From Streptomyces camponoticapitis (GTDB lineage: Bacteria; Actinomycetota; Actinomycetes; Streptomycetales; Streptomycetaceae): a DNA stretch of 64,000 nucleotides. The stretch is from NCBI RefSeq assembly GCF_014646115.1, contig NZ_BMMV01000007.1:101489-165488 (forward strand), written 5' to 3'. Of the stretch, positions 19,568 to 27,432 are shown piece by piece. The notes under the pieces are model-generated. The model saw only the letters and a list, made by a program, of their open reading frames with translations. It made no database searches and was not told the origin of the DNA. Position numbers and translations under genes: made by a program. Positions within the stretch are counted from its first letter, which is position 1; each line of letters starts with the position of its first letter.

Positions 19568-20179
19568 CTAACGGACCAGACCCCAGCGGAATCCGAGGGC
19601 CACCGCGTGTGCGCGGTCGGATGCGCCGAGCTTCTTGAAAAGCCTCCGGGCGTGTGTCTTGACCGTGTCCTCCGAGAGGAAGAGCTCGCGCCCGATCTCC
19701 GCGTTCGACCGGCCGTGGCTCATGCCTTCGAGCACCTGGATCTCACGCGCGGTGAGCGTGGGCGCGGCGCCCATCTCGGCCGACCTGAGCCGGCGCGGGG
19801 CGAGCCGCCACGTCGGGTCGGCGAGCGCCTGTGTGACGGTCGCGCGCAGCTCCGCGCGGGACGCGTCCTTGTGCAGATAGCCGCGGGCGCCGGCGGCGAC
19901 CGCGAGCGCGACACCGTCCAGGTCCTCGGCGACCGTGAGCATGATGATCCGGGCGCCCGGGTCGGCGGACAGCAGCCGGCGGACGGTCTCGACGCCGCCC
20001 AGACCGGGCATGCGTACGTCCATCAGAATCAGGTCCGAGCGGTCGGCGCCCCAGCGGCGGAGGACTTCCTCACCGTTGGCCGCGGTCGTCACGCGCTCGA
20101 CGCCGGGCACGGTCGCAACCGCGCGGCGCAGCGCCTCTCGGGCAAGCGGGGAGTCGTCGCAGACGAGGACGGATGTCAT
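19568..20179 (-). CDS. bldM: Developmental response regulator BldM (LuxR/NarL type)
   Basis: A 203-residue response regulator: receiver domain (residues 3-120) with acidic pocket DD at 8-9, acceptor Asp54 (LMDVRMPG) and Lys in HKDAS, then a LuxR-type HTH (TAREIQVLEGMSHGRSNAEIGRELFLSEDTVKTHARRLFKKLG). BldM is known from S. coelicolor/S. venezuelae as an orphan, atypical regulator of aerial growth that works as a homodimer or with WhiI; there is no partner kinase here, which agrees. CGGAGGG precedes the ATG. A promoter matching the BldN sigma consensus lies 120-150 bp upstream. The whiD-like gene is divergent, as in other Streptomyces. Confidence 0.95.
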   Translation of the reverse strand: MTSVLVCDDSPLAREALRRAVATVPGVERVTTAANGEEVLRRWGADRSDLILMDVRMPGLGGVETVRRLLSADPGARIIMLTVAEDLDGVALAVAAGARGYLHKDASRAELRATVTQALADPTWRLAPRRLRSAEMGAAPTLTAREIQVLEGMSHGRSNAEIGRELFLSEDTVKTHARRLFKKLGASDRAHAVALGFRWGLVR

Positions 20180-20616
20180 GGCCGCCCTCCGCAGCTGATG
20201 CGCGTCACCTTGAGCCTCCAGGCTGAGTACATGTGGTCACCTGTGCGATTGACGCCACCGGACATGTGCCCGATCGCTTCTTCCTTCAACCGCCTCGATC
20301 ACTCAACGACGGTCACTCGAAAGAGTTACGGGTCCTGAATCGCCTTCGGCACTCTACGTGAGGAGGTGCACACAGAGCAGAGCCTCGCAGGTCATCGCGC
20401 GATCACTCCGAGCCATGCCCCATTTAGCGCCATTTCTTCCCTTTTGCTGGTGTCTGTGGCTAGATTCGCAATGAGTCATATTTACATCTACTTACACAGG
20501 AGATGTACGGTCGTGAGCAGGTGTGGTCGGCACGTCGGGCTCGTACCGGCGTCTCGGGGCGCGTCTGACGGCTTGGCGACCCATATCCGCCTCCACGGAT
20601 GCAAGGGACATGAGCA
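20180..20616. other. 437-bp divergent promoter region of bldM and whiD-like gene
   Basis: No open frame of credible coding quality is present. The bldM side contains a BldN-type promoter (20303-20330) and two direct copies of ACATGTG near 20240 and 20275. The whiD side is unusually AT-rich for this genome around 20420-20510 (TTTCTTCCCTTTTGC, CATATTTACATCTACTTACAC), as expected for a regulated promoter region, but specific boxes cannot be assigned. Confidence 0.6.
20303..20330 (-). promoter_or_regulatory. BldN-type promoter of bldM
   Basis: On the minus strand the sequence reads CGTAAC (20330-20325), 16 nt, CGTTGA (20308-20303). This matches the consensus I recall for sigma-BldN promoters, including the known bldM p1 promoter. 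It points at bldM, whose start codon is about 123 bp downstream. Confidence 0.8.
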
Positions 20617-20940
20617 ATGGCAGATTTCTCCCGCCTTCCCGGACCGAACGCAGATCTGTGGGACTGGCAGCTCCTCGCGGCCTGTCGCGGCGTCGACAGT
20701 TCACTGTTCTTTCACCCCGAGGGAGAGAGGGGTGCGGCACGCAGCGCTCGCGAAACCTCCGCGAAAGAGGTGTGCATGAGATGCCCGGTCCGCGCGCAGT
20801 GCGCGGCGCACGCGCTGGCGGTGCGGGAGCCGTACGGCGTGTGGGGCGGGCTGACGGAGGACGAACGCGAAGAACTGATGGGGCGCGCGCGCACCCGGCT
20901 GATCACGACCACGGGGACGAACGGGTCGGAACGCACCTGA
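20617..20940 (+). CDS. whiD: WhiB-like [4Fe-4S] regulator, WhiD type
   Basis: A 107-residue Wbl protein. Four cysteines at residues 23, 53, 56 and 62 form the C-x(n)-C-x2-C-x5-C cluster ligand set, and the Wbl signature GVWGG is at 74-78, followed by a basic tail (RARTRL). Its place divergent from bldM corresponds to WhiD of S. coelicolor, which is needed for late spore maturation; M. tuberculosis WhiB3 lies in the same block. AAGGGAC sits 7 nt before the ATG. An upstream in-line ATG at 20610 is out of frame. WhiD versus another Wbl is inferred mainly from context. Confidence 0.9.
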   Translation: MADFSRLPGPNADLWDWQLLAACRGVDSSLFFHPEGERGAARSARETSAKEVCMRCPVRAQCAAHALAVREPYGVWGGLTEDEREELMGRARTRLITTTGTNGSERT

Positions 20941-21020
20941 CCTGCGACAAACATTGCGCAGAAACGTTTCTGCACTGACCGCGCCGCACACGCTCCGAGA
21001 ATCGCGCTCCCGTCACCGGC

Positions 21021-21086
21021 GGGAGCGGGGCAGAGGGCGGGGGCAGGGGCGGGGGTGGGGGCGGGACCGGCGGGTTGGGGACAGGG
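21021..21086 (+). other. G-run-rich tract with G-quadruplex potential
   Basis: Between the convergent whiD-like and LysR-type genes the + strand has at least eight successive runs of three to five G separated by 1-4 nt, from GGGAGCGGGG onward. This greatly exceeds the usual four-run G-quadruplex criterion. There is no gene here. It could act as a transcription block for either gene. Confidence 0.5.
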
Positions 21087-21102
21087 CCCGCGGTGGACGG
21101 TG

Positions 21103-21999
21103 TCAGCGCGACGCGGCCCGTTCCAGTTCATCCAGCGTCGCCGCCACCGCAGGGACCCGCGCCAGATCGGGCAGGGTGAGCGCGACGATCTCCCGCCGGA
21201 CCGCGGGCTCGACAGTGACCGTACGGGCGGCCTTCGGCAGCACCGACTCCATCGCCAGCTCCGGCAGGAAAGCCACCCCGAGCCCGGCCCCGACCAGGCC
21301 GATCACCGCGGGGTAGTCGTCCGTCGCGAAGTCGATACGGGGGGTGAAGCCCGCCTTCTCGCAGGCTTCCACCAGTTGGTGACGGCAGCGCGGACAGCCC
21401 GCGATCCAGGACTCGTCGGCGAGGTCCCCGATGGAGACGGTCGTGGCCCCGGCCAGCGGATGGCCCACGGGGAGCAGCCCCACCAGCCGGTCGGTGAGCA
21501 GCGGGCGTACGACCAGGTCGTCCCACTCCTCGAATCCGCCGGCGGAGTCGTAACGGAACGCCAGCGCCACGTCGCAGTCGCCGTCGCGCAGCATCTCGAC
21601 GGAGCGTGGCGGTTCCGCGTCGACCAGCGAGACCTGGGTGCCGGGGTGGGCGGCGCGCAGGGCGGCCAGTGCGGCGGGGACGAGTGTGGAGCTGCCGCTC
21701 GGGAACGAGACCAGCCGGACCCGGCCTGCCCGCAGGCCCGCGATGGCGGCGACCTCCTCCTCGGCGGCGGTGAGTCCCGACAGGATGCCCGTCGCGTGCC
21801 GTACGAGTACTTCGCCGGCCTGGGTGAGGCGCATCTCCCGGCTGGTCCTGATCAGCAGGGTCGTACCGACCGAGGCTTCGAGGACCTTCATCTGCTGGCT
21901 CACGGCGGGCTGGGTGCAGCCCAGCTCCCGCGCCGCCGCGGAGAAGGAGCCGGTGGCGGCGACGGCGCGCAGGACACGGAGATGACGGGCTTCGAGCAC
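21103..21999 (-). CDS. LysR-family transcriptional regulator
   Basis: A 298-residue LysR regulator of standard length. The N-terminal winged HTH reads LRAVAATGSFSAAARELGCTQPAVSQQMKVLE; the effector domain follows (RVRLVSFPSGSSTLVPAALAAL..., LVPLLTD-like segment with VGLLPVGHPLA). The GTG at 21999 is chosen because it fits the family start; the hexamer TATGTT ends 6 nt before it, suggesting a leaderless transcript. It is divergent from the MOSC-domain gene, 94 bp away, the usual arrangement of a LysR regulator and its target. Confidence 0.9.
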   Translation of the reverse strand: MLEARHLRVLRAVAATGSFSAAARELGCTQPAVSQQMKVLEASVGTTLLIRTSREMRLTQAGEVLVRHATGILSGLTAAEEEVAAIAGLRAGRVRLVSFPSGSSTLVPAALAALRAAHPGTQVSLVDAEPPRSVEMLRDGDCDVALAFRYDSAGGFEEWDDLVVRPLLTDRLVGLLPVGHPLAGATTVSIGDLADESWIAGCPRCRHQLVEACEKAGFTPRIDFATDDYPAVIGLVGAGLGVAFLPELAMESVLPKAARTVTVEPAVRREIVALTLPDLARVPAVAATLDELERAASR

Positions 22000-22093
22000 C
22001 CTCCAAACATAAGGGATGCTTGGGGGGACGAAGAAATTGGAGGCGGAGCATTTGAGAGGCGTGGGACCGGGGCGGCGGGTTAGCGTGCCTGGC

Positions 22094-22849
22094 ATGAGAG
22101 TTCTGACCGTCAATGTGGGCCGTCCCAAGACCGTCGCGTACACGGACGCGCCGGGGGGCGAGACCGGTATCGACAAACAGCCGGTGGACGGCCCGGTCGC
22201 GGTGCGCGATCCCGGCCGGAAAGGCACGGGCGCGAGCGGTCTCGTCGGGGACACGGTGTGCGATCTGCGCCATCACGGCGGCAGCGACCAGGCCGTGTAC
22301 GTGTACGCGCGGGAGGATCTCGACTTCTGGGAGCGGGAGTTGGGGCGCCCGCTGGCCAACGGCGGCTTCGGCGAGAATCTCACGACGTCCGGTCTCGATC
22401 TCAACGGGACAAAGATCGGGGAGCGTTGGCGGGTCGGTCCCGATCTGGTGCTGGAGGCCACGAGCGGCCGGATCCCGTGCCGTACGTTCGCCGGCTGGCT
22501 CGGTGAGAGGGGATGGGTCAGGCGGTTCACCCAACAGGGCGTCACCGGTGCGTACTTCCGGGTCCTGGTGCCCGGTGAGGTCCGGGCGGGCGACCCGGTC
22601 GAGATCGTGCACCGGCCCGACCACGAGGTGACGGTGGCTCTCGCCTTCCGGGCCGTGACCACCGAGCGTGAGCTGCTGCCGCACGTGCTGGCCGCCGGAG
22701 AGGCGCTGCACATCGAGGAGTTGAGGACCGCGCGGGAGTACGTGGCGAAACACGGCGGCGGGGCGGTCGGCGCCGGGAGGGTCCCGGGCCCGGCCGGCGG
22801 TGGTGCCGACGGCGCGGTCGGCAGCACCGAGAGTGCCGGGGCCGTGTAA
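22094..22849 (+). CDS. MOSC-domain protein (YiiM-like)
   Basis: A 251-residue protein of the MOSC superfamily (molybdenum-cofactor sulfurase C-terminal-like). The core motifs DLRHHGGSDQAVYVYAREDLDFWE, GGFGENLTTSGLDL and SGRIPCRTFAGWLG carry the conserved Cys expected to bind Mo-cofactor, and the YiiM-like C-terminal helical part follows (LLPHVLAAGEALHIEELRTARE). YiiM of E. coli reduces N-hydroxylated purines; this is a family-level suggestion only. The last 30 residues are Gly/Ala-rich and look disordered. The ATG at 22094 has TAGCGT ending 7 nt upstream and no Shine-Dalgarno, so it is probably leaderless. Likely regulated by the divergent LysR protein. Confidence 0.87.
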   Translation: MRVLTVNVGRPKTVAYTDAPGGETGIDKQPVDGPVAVRDPGRKGTGASGLVGDTVCDLRHHGGSDQAVYVYAREDLDFWERELGRPLANGGFGENLTTSGLDLNGTKIGERWRVGPDLVLEATSGRIPCRTFAGWLGERGWVRRFTQQGVTGAYFRVLVPGEVRAGDPVEIVHRPDHEVTVALAFRAVTTERELLPHVLAAGEALHIEELRTAREYVAKHGGGAVGAGRVPGPAGGGADGAVGSTESAGAV

Positions 22850-22956
22850 CGCGAAGCCCGGGGACAGCAGCGGGACGGCGAGAGGTACGCCGGGGGCGCC
22901 TTCCGCCCGTCGGACAGCCGTTCGCGCCGGGCGCGCGACCGTCTAACGTGCCGCCT

Positions 22957-23760
22957 ATGACGACTGCTTTGATTACGGGCGCGACAGCGGGGATCGGCGC
23001 CGCGTTCGCGCGGCGGCTGGCGGCGGGCGGGACCACCCGGTCCGGCGGGGTGGGAAGCGGCCACAACCTGGTCCTGGTCGCGCGCGACACCGAGCGCCTT
23101 CAGCACCAGGCGACCGAACTCCACGACCTGCACGGCATCGAGGCGGAGGTACTGACCGCCGACCTCTCCACGGACCTGGGCATCGCCGCGGTCGAGGAGC
23201 GTCTCGGGGACCGTAAGCACCCCATCGATCTGCTGGTCAACAACGCGGGGTTCGGGAACAAGGGCCGGTTCCTCGACGTCTCGATGGCCGACGAGCTGAC
23301 GATGCTGAAGGTGCACTGCGAGGCGATGCTGCGGCTGACGTCGGCGGCCGTCATCGGAATGAGGGAGCGCGGGCGGGGCGGGGTGGTGAACGTCTCGTCG
23401 GTGGCCGCGTTCGTGCCGCGCGGGACGTACGGCGCGTCGAAGGCGTGGGTCGTGCAGTTCACACAGGGCGCTGCCCGGGACCTGGAGGGAACAGGGGTGC
23501 GGCTGATGGCGCTCTGTCCCGGCTTCACGCGGACGGAGTTCCACGACCGGGCGGGCATGGGGACGGAGAACATCCCCAACTGGATGTGGCTGGACGCCGA
23601 CAAGCTGGTGACGGCCGCGCTGGACGACCTGGCGCGCGGCAAGGTGGTGTCGGTGCCCGATCCCCGGTACAAGGCGCTGATGAGCGCGGTGAAGCTGGCG
23701 CCCCGCGGGCTGCTCGGCGGGCTCACGTCGAAGACCGGGCGGAAGTACGGCCCGCAGTAG
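22957..23760 (+). CDS. Short-chain dehydrogenase/reductase
   Basis: A 267-residue classical SDR. The cofactor motif TGATAGIG is at the N-terminus, NNAG follows near residue 95, and the catalytic Ser, Tyr and Lys are in NVSSVAAFVPRGTYGASKAW. A Pro-Gly motif (LCPGFTRTEFHD) completes the fold. The C-terminal part (LDADKLVTAALDDLARGKVVSVPDPRYKAL) is typical of the DltE/YqjQ-like SDR group often annotated as acyl-CoA or fatty-acyl reductases. The substrate is unknown. The ATG at 22957 follows TAACGT by 7 nt with no ribosome-binding site, another leaderless start. Confidence 0.88.
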   Translation: MTTALITGATAGIGAAFARRLAAGGTTRSGGVGSGHNLVLVARDTERLQHQATELHDLHGIEAEVLTADLSTDLGIAAVEERLGDRKHPIDLLVNNAGFGNKGRFLDVSMADELTMLKVHCEAMLRLTSAAVIGMRERGRGGVVNVSSVAAFVPRGTYGASKAWVVQFTQGAARDLEGTGVRLMALCPGFTRTEFHDRAGMGTENIPNWMWLDADKLVTAALDDLARGKVVSVPDPRYKALMSAVKLAPRGLLGGLTSKTGRKYGPQ

Positions 23761-23797
23761 CGCGGGGCGGTCGGAGCGGCCGAAGGGCGATCACTTG

Positions 23798-23833
23798 GCG
23801 ATCGAATGACCGGAACTTCCGTCGTTCGATCAC
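23798..23833. promoter_or_regulatory. Inverted-repeat operator upstream of the DeoR/LacI-type regulator
   Basis: GCGATCGAATGAC (23798-23810) and GTCGTTCGATCAC (23821-23833) are inverted copies with two mismatches and a 10-bp spacer. The core TTCGATC recurs in the promoter of the ABC-transporter operon, so this is probably the autoregulatory operator of the gene starting at 23894. Confidence 0.7.
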
Positions 23834-23893
23834 GCTGCACTAGAGTCGTCGCGCCGGGCCATCACCGCATCACCCTCCGGAGGGACTGCCACC

Positions 23894-24985
23894 GTGCGCG
23901 AAGGTGCCGCCGAACGTCATGACCGACTGCTGAATCTGGTGCGTGAGCGCGGCACCGTACGGGTGTCGGATCTCGCCGAGCGACTGGGTGTCGCGCCCGT
24001 CACCGCGCGCCGGGACGTGGAGGCTCTGGCCGCCCGCGGGCTGCTGGACCGTGCGCACGGCTCGGTGTCCTGGCCGCGCGGGCAGGGGCCGGCCGGGAGC
24101 GCGCCGGGGGCCGGCAGCCCGGTGATCGGAATGCTGGCGCCGGCCGCCGCGTACTACTTCGCCGAGGTGATCCGCGGCGCCCACGAGGCGGCGGCCCGGC
24201 TCGGCGCCCGCCTCATCCTGCGCGTCTCCGACTACCGGTCCGAGGACGACGCCTCGCACGCGGCCGGGCTGCTCGCCGCCGGTGCGCAGGGGCTGCTGGT
24301 CGCCCCCAGCTGGACGGCGCCGGACCACCCCGAACGGTACGGCGACTGGGTCGCCGCGCTGCCGGTCCCCACGGTGCTCGTGGAGCGGCTCGGTGTGCCG
24401 GGCGGGCCGCTGGACGATCTGGACCGGGTCCGTTCCGACCACGCGCACGGGGTGCTCCTGGCCGTACGGCATCTGATCCGGCTCGGGCACGGGACCCCGC
24501 TGCTGGTGGCCAGGGCCGACAGCCCGACCGCGATGGCCGTGCGCGCCGGATACGCGCGGGCGCTGGACGCCATGGGGCTGCGGGCGCCGCTGCCCGTACT
24601 GGACTCGTCGTCGGCCGAGCGGCGCCCCGCGCTCTTCGAGGAGGCGGCGCGGGGGCTGGCCGCCGCCGTACGGGCCGGGCGGGCGACGGCGGCGCTGATG
24701 CACAACGACGAGGACGCGACCTGGATGGTGCGGCGCCTGGCCGAGCTGGGCGTACGGGTGCCGGACGACCTCTCCCTGATCACGTACGACGACGAGGTCG
24801 CCGCCCTCGCGGACACCCCGCTGACCGCCGTGGCGCCGCCGAAGCGCGCGGTGGGGCGGCACGCGGCGGAACTGCTGGTCGGACGGTTGACGGTGCCCGC
24901 CGACGAGGCCGAGCCCCGGGTCCATCTGGACCTGCTGCCGAGCCTCCGGGTCCGCGCCTCGTGCGGCGGCCCGCCGGCCCGCTAG
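23894..24985 (+). CDS. Chimeric transcriptional regulator: DeoR-type HTH with LacI-type sugar-binding domain
   Basis: A 363-residue regulator. Residues 8-55 form a DeoR-type winged HTH (RLLNLVRERGTVRVSDLAERLGVAPVTARRDVEAL). From about residue 77 the protein has a type-1 periplasmic-binding fold as in LacI repressors: IGMLAPAAAYYFAEVIRGAHEAA, GLLAAGAQGLLVAPSW, LALMHNDEDAT-like segment, VRVPDDLSLITYDDE. This combination is less common than LacI-HTH plus the same sensor. The GTG at 23894 has GGAGGG upstream. It precedes a sugar ABC operon, and both promoters share TTCGATC half-sites, so it very likely represses that operon and itself until a sugar binds. Confidence 0.9.
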   Translation: MREGAAERHDRLLNLVRERGTVRVSDLAERLGVAPVTARRDVEALAARGLLDRAHGSVSWPRGQGPAGSAPGAGSPVIGMLAPAAAYYFAEVIRGAHEAAARLGARLILRVSDYRSEDDASHAAGLLAAGAQGLLVAPSWTAPDHPERYGDWVAALPVPTVLVERLGVPGGPLDDLDRVRSDHAHGVLLAVRHLIRLGHGTPLLVARADSPTAMAVRAGYARALDAMGLRAPLPVLDSSSAERRPALFEEAARGLAAAVRAGRATAALMHNDEDATWMVRRLAELGVRVPDDLSLITYDDEVAALADTPLTAVAPPKRAVGRHAAELLVGRLTVPADEAEPRVHLDLLPSLRVRASCGGPPAR

Positions 24986-25040
24986 GGCGTGTTTCAGAAG
25001 CCCCGTCCGGCCCGCCGCTCCGGCCCCGCACCCAGGCAAG

Positions 25041-25106
25041 TTCGATCATTTTTCGATCAATCAATCTTTCGCTCTTGACTCCGCTCACGACGGATCGAAG
25101 TATCAC
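25041..25106 (+). promoter_or_regulatory. Promoter and operators of the sugar ABC operon
   Basis: TTCGATCA occurs twice in direct orientation at 25041-25048 and 25052-25059, 11 bp apart, and an inverted GATCGAA lies at 25093-25099. A -35-like TTGACT is at 25075-25080, with candidate -10 TATCAC at 25101 (20-bp spacing) or AAGTAT at 25098 (17 bp). Half-sites on both sides of the -35 suit repression by the upstream regulator. Confidence 0.65.
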
Positions 25107-25144
25107 GGCCACCGCCTGTCCCCCGCCGTACAGGAGCCCGAGCC

Positions 25145-26485
25145 GTGAGCCATCCGTGGTCCCGTCCCATCCGCACCGTCGTCAGCGCCCTCACCGCGCT
25201 GTCCGCTCTCGCCGCCCTCGGGGCGTGCAGCGGTGAAGGCGGCCAGGCACCCGCCCGAGGCACCGCCGAAGACCCCGTGACCCTCACCTTCTGGGCCTGG
25301 ACGAAGGGGTCGAAGGAGGTCGTGGACGCGTTCAACGCCTCGCACGACACGATCAAGGTCAAGTTCGAGGAGATACCCTCCGGCGGTCTCGGCGGCTATC
25401 CCAAGATCGCCAACGCGGTGAAGGCGGGCATCGCGCCGGATCTGCTCTCGATCGAGTATCCGCAGCTGTCGCAGTTCGTCAGCCAGGGTTCGCTCCAGGA
25501 TCTGAGCGGCTTTCTCACCGAGGACGTCAAGAAGAAGTTCCTGCCGCAGGCCGTGGAGCTGACCACGCTGGGCGGCCGGAACTGGGCCATCCCCTTCGAC
25601 GCCTCGCCCCAGGTCTTCTACTACCGCAAGGACTTCTTCGAGAAGCACGACATCGCGCCGCCGAAGACGTGGGACGAGTTCCGCACGGCGGCCGAGAAAA
25701 TCAAGAAGGCCGAGCCGAAGACCCGGATCGCCACCTTCTTCCCCGACGACCCGACCTTCTTCCAGGCCATGGCCTGGCAGGCCGGCGGCCAGTGGTTCGA
25801 CACCGCCGGGGACAGCTGGCGGGTCGACACGACGGACCCGGCGAGCGTCAAGGCCGCGGAGTACTGGCAGGGGATGATCGACGACCAACTGGTCTCCACC
25901 GCCTCGTCGTTCAGCCCCGAATGGACCGGCTCGCTCAAGCAGGGCACCACGGTCGGCTATCTCGGTGCCTCGTGGGGCGCCGGTGTCCTGTCGGGCATCG
26001 TGACGGAGCAGAAGGGCAAGTGGGCCGCCGCGCAGGTGCCGAGCTGGGACGCGGGCCGGCCGGCGAGCGGCATGATCGGCGGGTCGACCTTCGCCGTCAG
26101 CAAGGACAGCCGGAAGACCGCGGCGGCCGTCGAGTTCGCCCTCTGGATGTCCACCACCGAGGCCGGTATCAAGGCCCGGATCGGCGCGAGCACATCGAGC
26201 GCCCTGCCCGCCGCGCCCGGTCTGGTGCCGGTCGCCAGGAAGGCCTTCGACACCAGCTTCTTCGGTGGTCAGGACCTCTACTCCCTGTACGAGAAGGCCG
26301 GTGCGTCCGTGGACCCCGACTGGCTCTGGGGCCCGAGCACGGGCGCCACCAACAACGCGCTCGGCGACGAACTCAGCAATGTGGTCGGCGGCAGCTCGAC
26401 CCTCCGTAAGGCGCTCGGGACAGCACACGACGCGACCGTGGCCGACGCGAAGAAGCGCGGACTGAATGTCGAGGACGCCTCATGA
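25145..26485 (+). CDS. Sugar ABC transporter, substrate-binding lipoprotein (family 1)
   Basis: A 446-residue solute-binding lipoprotein. The signal peptide ends in the lipobox LGAC (Cys near residue 28), and the mature protein begins VTLTFWAWTKGSKEVVDAFNASH, typical of family-1 sugar-binding proteins. Further motifs are YPQLSQFVSQGSLQDLSGFL, IPFDASPQVFYYRKDFFEKH and a Trp-rich MAWQAGGQWF binding-cleft region. It captures an oligo- or monosaccharide outside the membrane and delivers it to the two permeases encoded next. The GTG at 25145 follows AGGAGCCC. No ATPase gene is in the operon; as in many Streptomyces sugar systems a shared MsiK-type ATPase is presumed. Confidence 0.92.
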   Translation: MSHPWSRPIRTVVSALTALSALAALGACSGEGGQAPARGTAEDPVTLTFWAWTKGSKEVVDAFNASHDTIKVKFEEIPSGGLGGYPKIANAVKAGIAPDLLSIEYPQLSQFVSQGSLQDLSGFLTEDVKKKFLPQAVELTTLGGRNWAIPFDASPQVFYYRKDFFEKHDIAPPKTWDEFRTAAEKIKKAEPKTRIATFFPDDPTFFQAMAWQAGGQWFDTAGDSWRVDTTDPASVKAAEYWQGMIDDQLVSTASSFSPEWTGSLKQGTTVGYLGASWGAGVLSGIVTEQKGKWAAAQVPSWDAGRPASGMIGGSTFAVSKDSRKTAAAVEFALWMSTTEAGIKARIGASTSSALPAAPGLVPVARKAFDTSFFGGQDLYSLYEKAGASVDPDWLWGPSTGATNNALGDELSNVVGGSSTLRKALGTAHDATVADAKKRGLNVEDAS

Positions 26486-27432
26486 GCAGCAAGACCGCCG
26501 GGACCGGCACCACGAAGGCCCGCACCACCAAAGCCCGCACCACCAAAGCCCGTACCGGGATCGCCGCGGCCGCCCTCCTCACCCCCTTCTTCGCGCTCTT
26601 CACCGTCGCGATGATCATCCCGGTCGGCTACGCCGTCTATCTCAGCCTCTTCACCGAGAAGCAGTCGGGCCTCGGCTTCGACGGCCCGAGGACCGTCTTC
26701 CACGGCCTCGGCAACTACACGGCCGCCCTCGGCGACGAGGCGTTCCGTGACGGCTTCTGGGTGCTGCTCGGCTACTGCGCCCTCTACATCCCGCTGATGG
26801 TCGGCGGCGCGCTCGTCATCTCGCTGCTGCTGGACACCGCCATGGCCCGCGCCCGCCGGTTCTTCCAGCTCGCGCTCTTCCTGCCGCACGCGATCCCCGG
26901 TCTGATCGCCGCCCTGATCTGGATCTATCTCTACACACCAGGACTCAGCCCGGTCGTTTCCGCGATGGAGTCCGGCGGCATCGGCTTCGACTTCTTCTCC
27001 TCCGAGGGCACCCTGCCCGCGATCGTCAACATCGCGCTGTGGGAGTGGCTCGGCTACAACGTCGTGATCTTCTACGCCTCGCTCCAGGCCGTCGACCGCT
27101 CCCTGCTGGAGGCGGCGACCGTGGACGGCGCCGGCAACTGGCGGCTCGCCTTCGCCATCAAGATCCCGCTGATCCGCTCCTCGCTGATGCTCGTCCTCCT
27201 CTTCACGGTCATCGGCTCGCTCCAGCTCTTCACCGAACCGCTGATCCTCAACCGGGGCAGCGGCTCGGCCGTGACCAGCACCTGGACACCCAACATGTAC
27301 GCCTACAGCGCCGCGTTCGAACGCAACGACTACGGGCTCGCCGCCGCGGCGTCCGTCCTCATCGCGCTCGTCGCCGCCCTGCTCTCCTTCGTCGTCACCC
27401 GATTCTCCAACCGGAAGGGGGCACGGGCATGA
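26482..27432 (+). CDS. Sugar ABC transporter permease (MalF type)
   Basis: A 316-residue inner-membrane permease with six predicted helices. The N-terminal 28 residues contain a near-perfect internal repeat of KARTTKART type. The EAA loop signature is visible in SLLEAATVDGAGNWRLAFAIKIPLI, which contacts the ATPase. Its ATG overlaps the stop of the binding-protein gene by 4 bp (ATGA), so the two are translationally coupled. The last helices (FTVIGSLQLFTEPLIL...) match the MalF/CUT1 family. Confidence 0.93.
   Translation: MSSKTAGTGTTKARTTKARTTKARTGIAAAALLTPFFALFTVAMIIPVGYAVYLSLFTEKQSGLGFDGPRTVFHGLGNYTAALGDEAFRDGFWVLLGYCALYIPLMVGGALVISLLLDTAMARARRFFQLALFLPHAIPGLIAALIWIYLYTPGLSPVVSAMESGGIGFDFFSSEGTLPAIVNIALWEWLGYNVVIFYASLQAVDRSLLEAATVDGAGNWRLAFAIKIPLIRSSLMLVLLFTVIGSLQLFTEPLILNRGSGSAVTSTWTPNMYAYSAAFERNDYGLAAAASVLIALVAALLSFVVTRFSNRKGARA

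Noticed and set aside
20233..20300. WhiG promoter (TAAA-N15/16-GCCGATAA) for bldM
   Set aside because: Known for bldM in S. coelicolor, but I could not find a convincing match on the minus strand here.
24982..24992. CTAGGGCGTGT at the stop codon, repeated at 55331-55341
   Set aside because: Two copies of 11 bp overlapping TAG stops are too few to support a mobile-element or regulatory claim.
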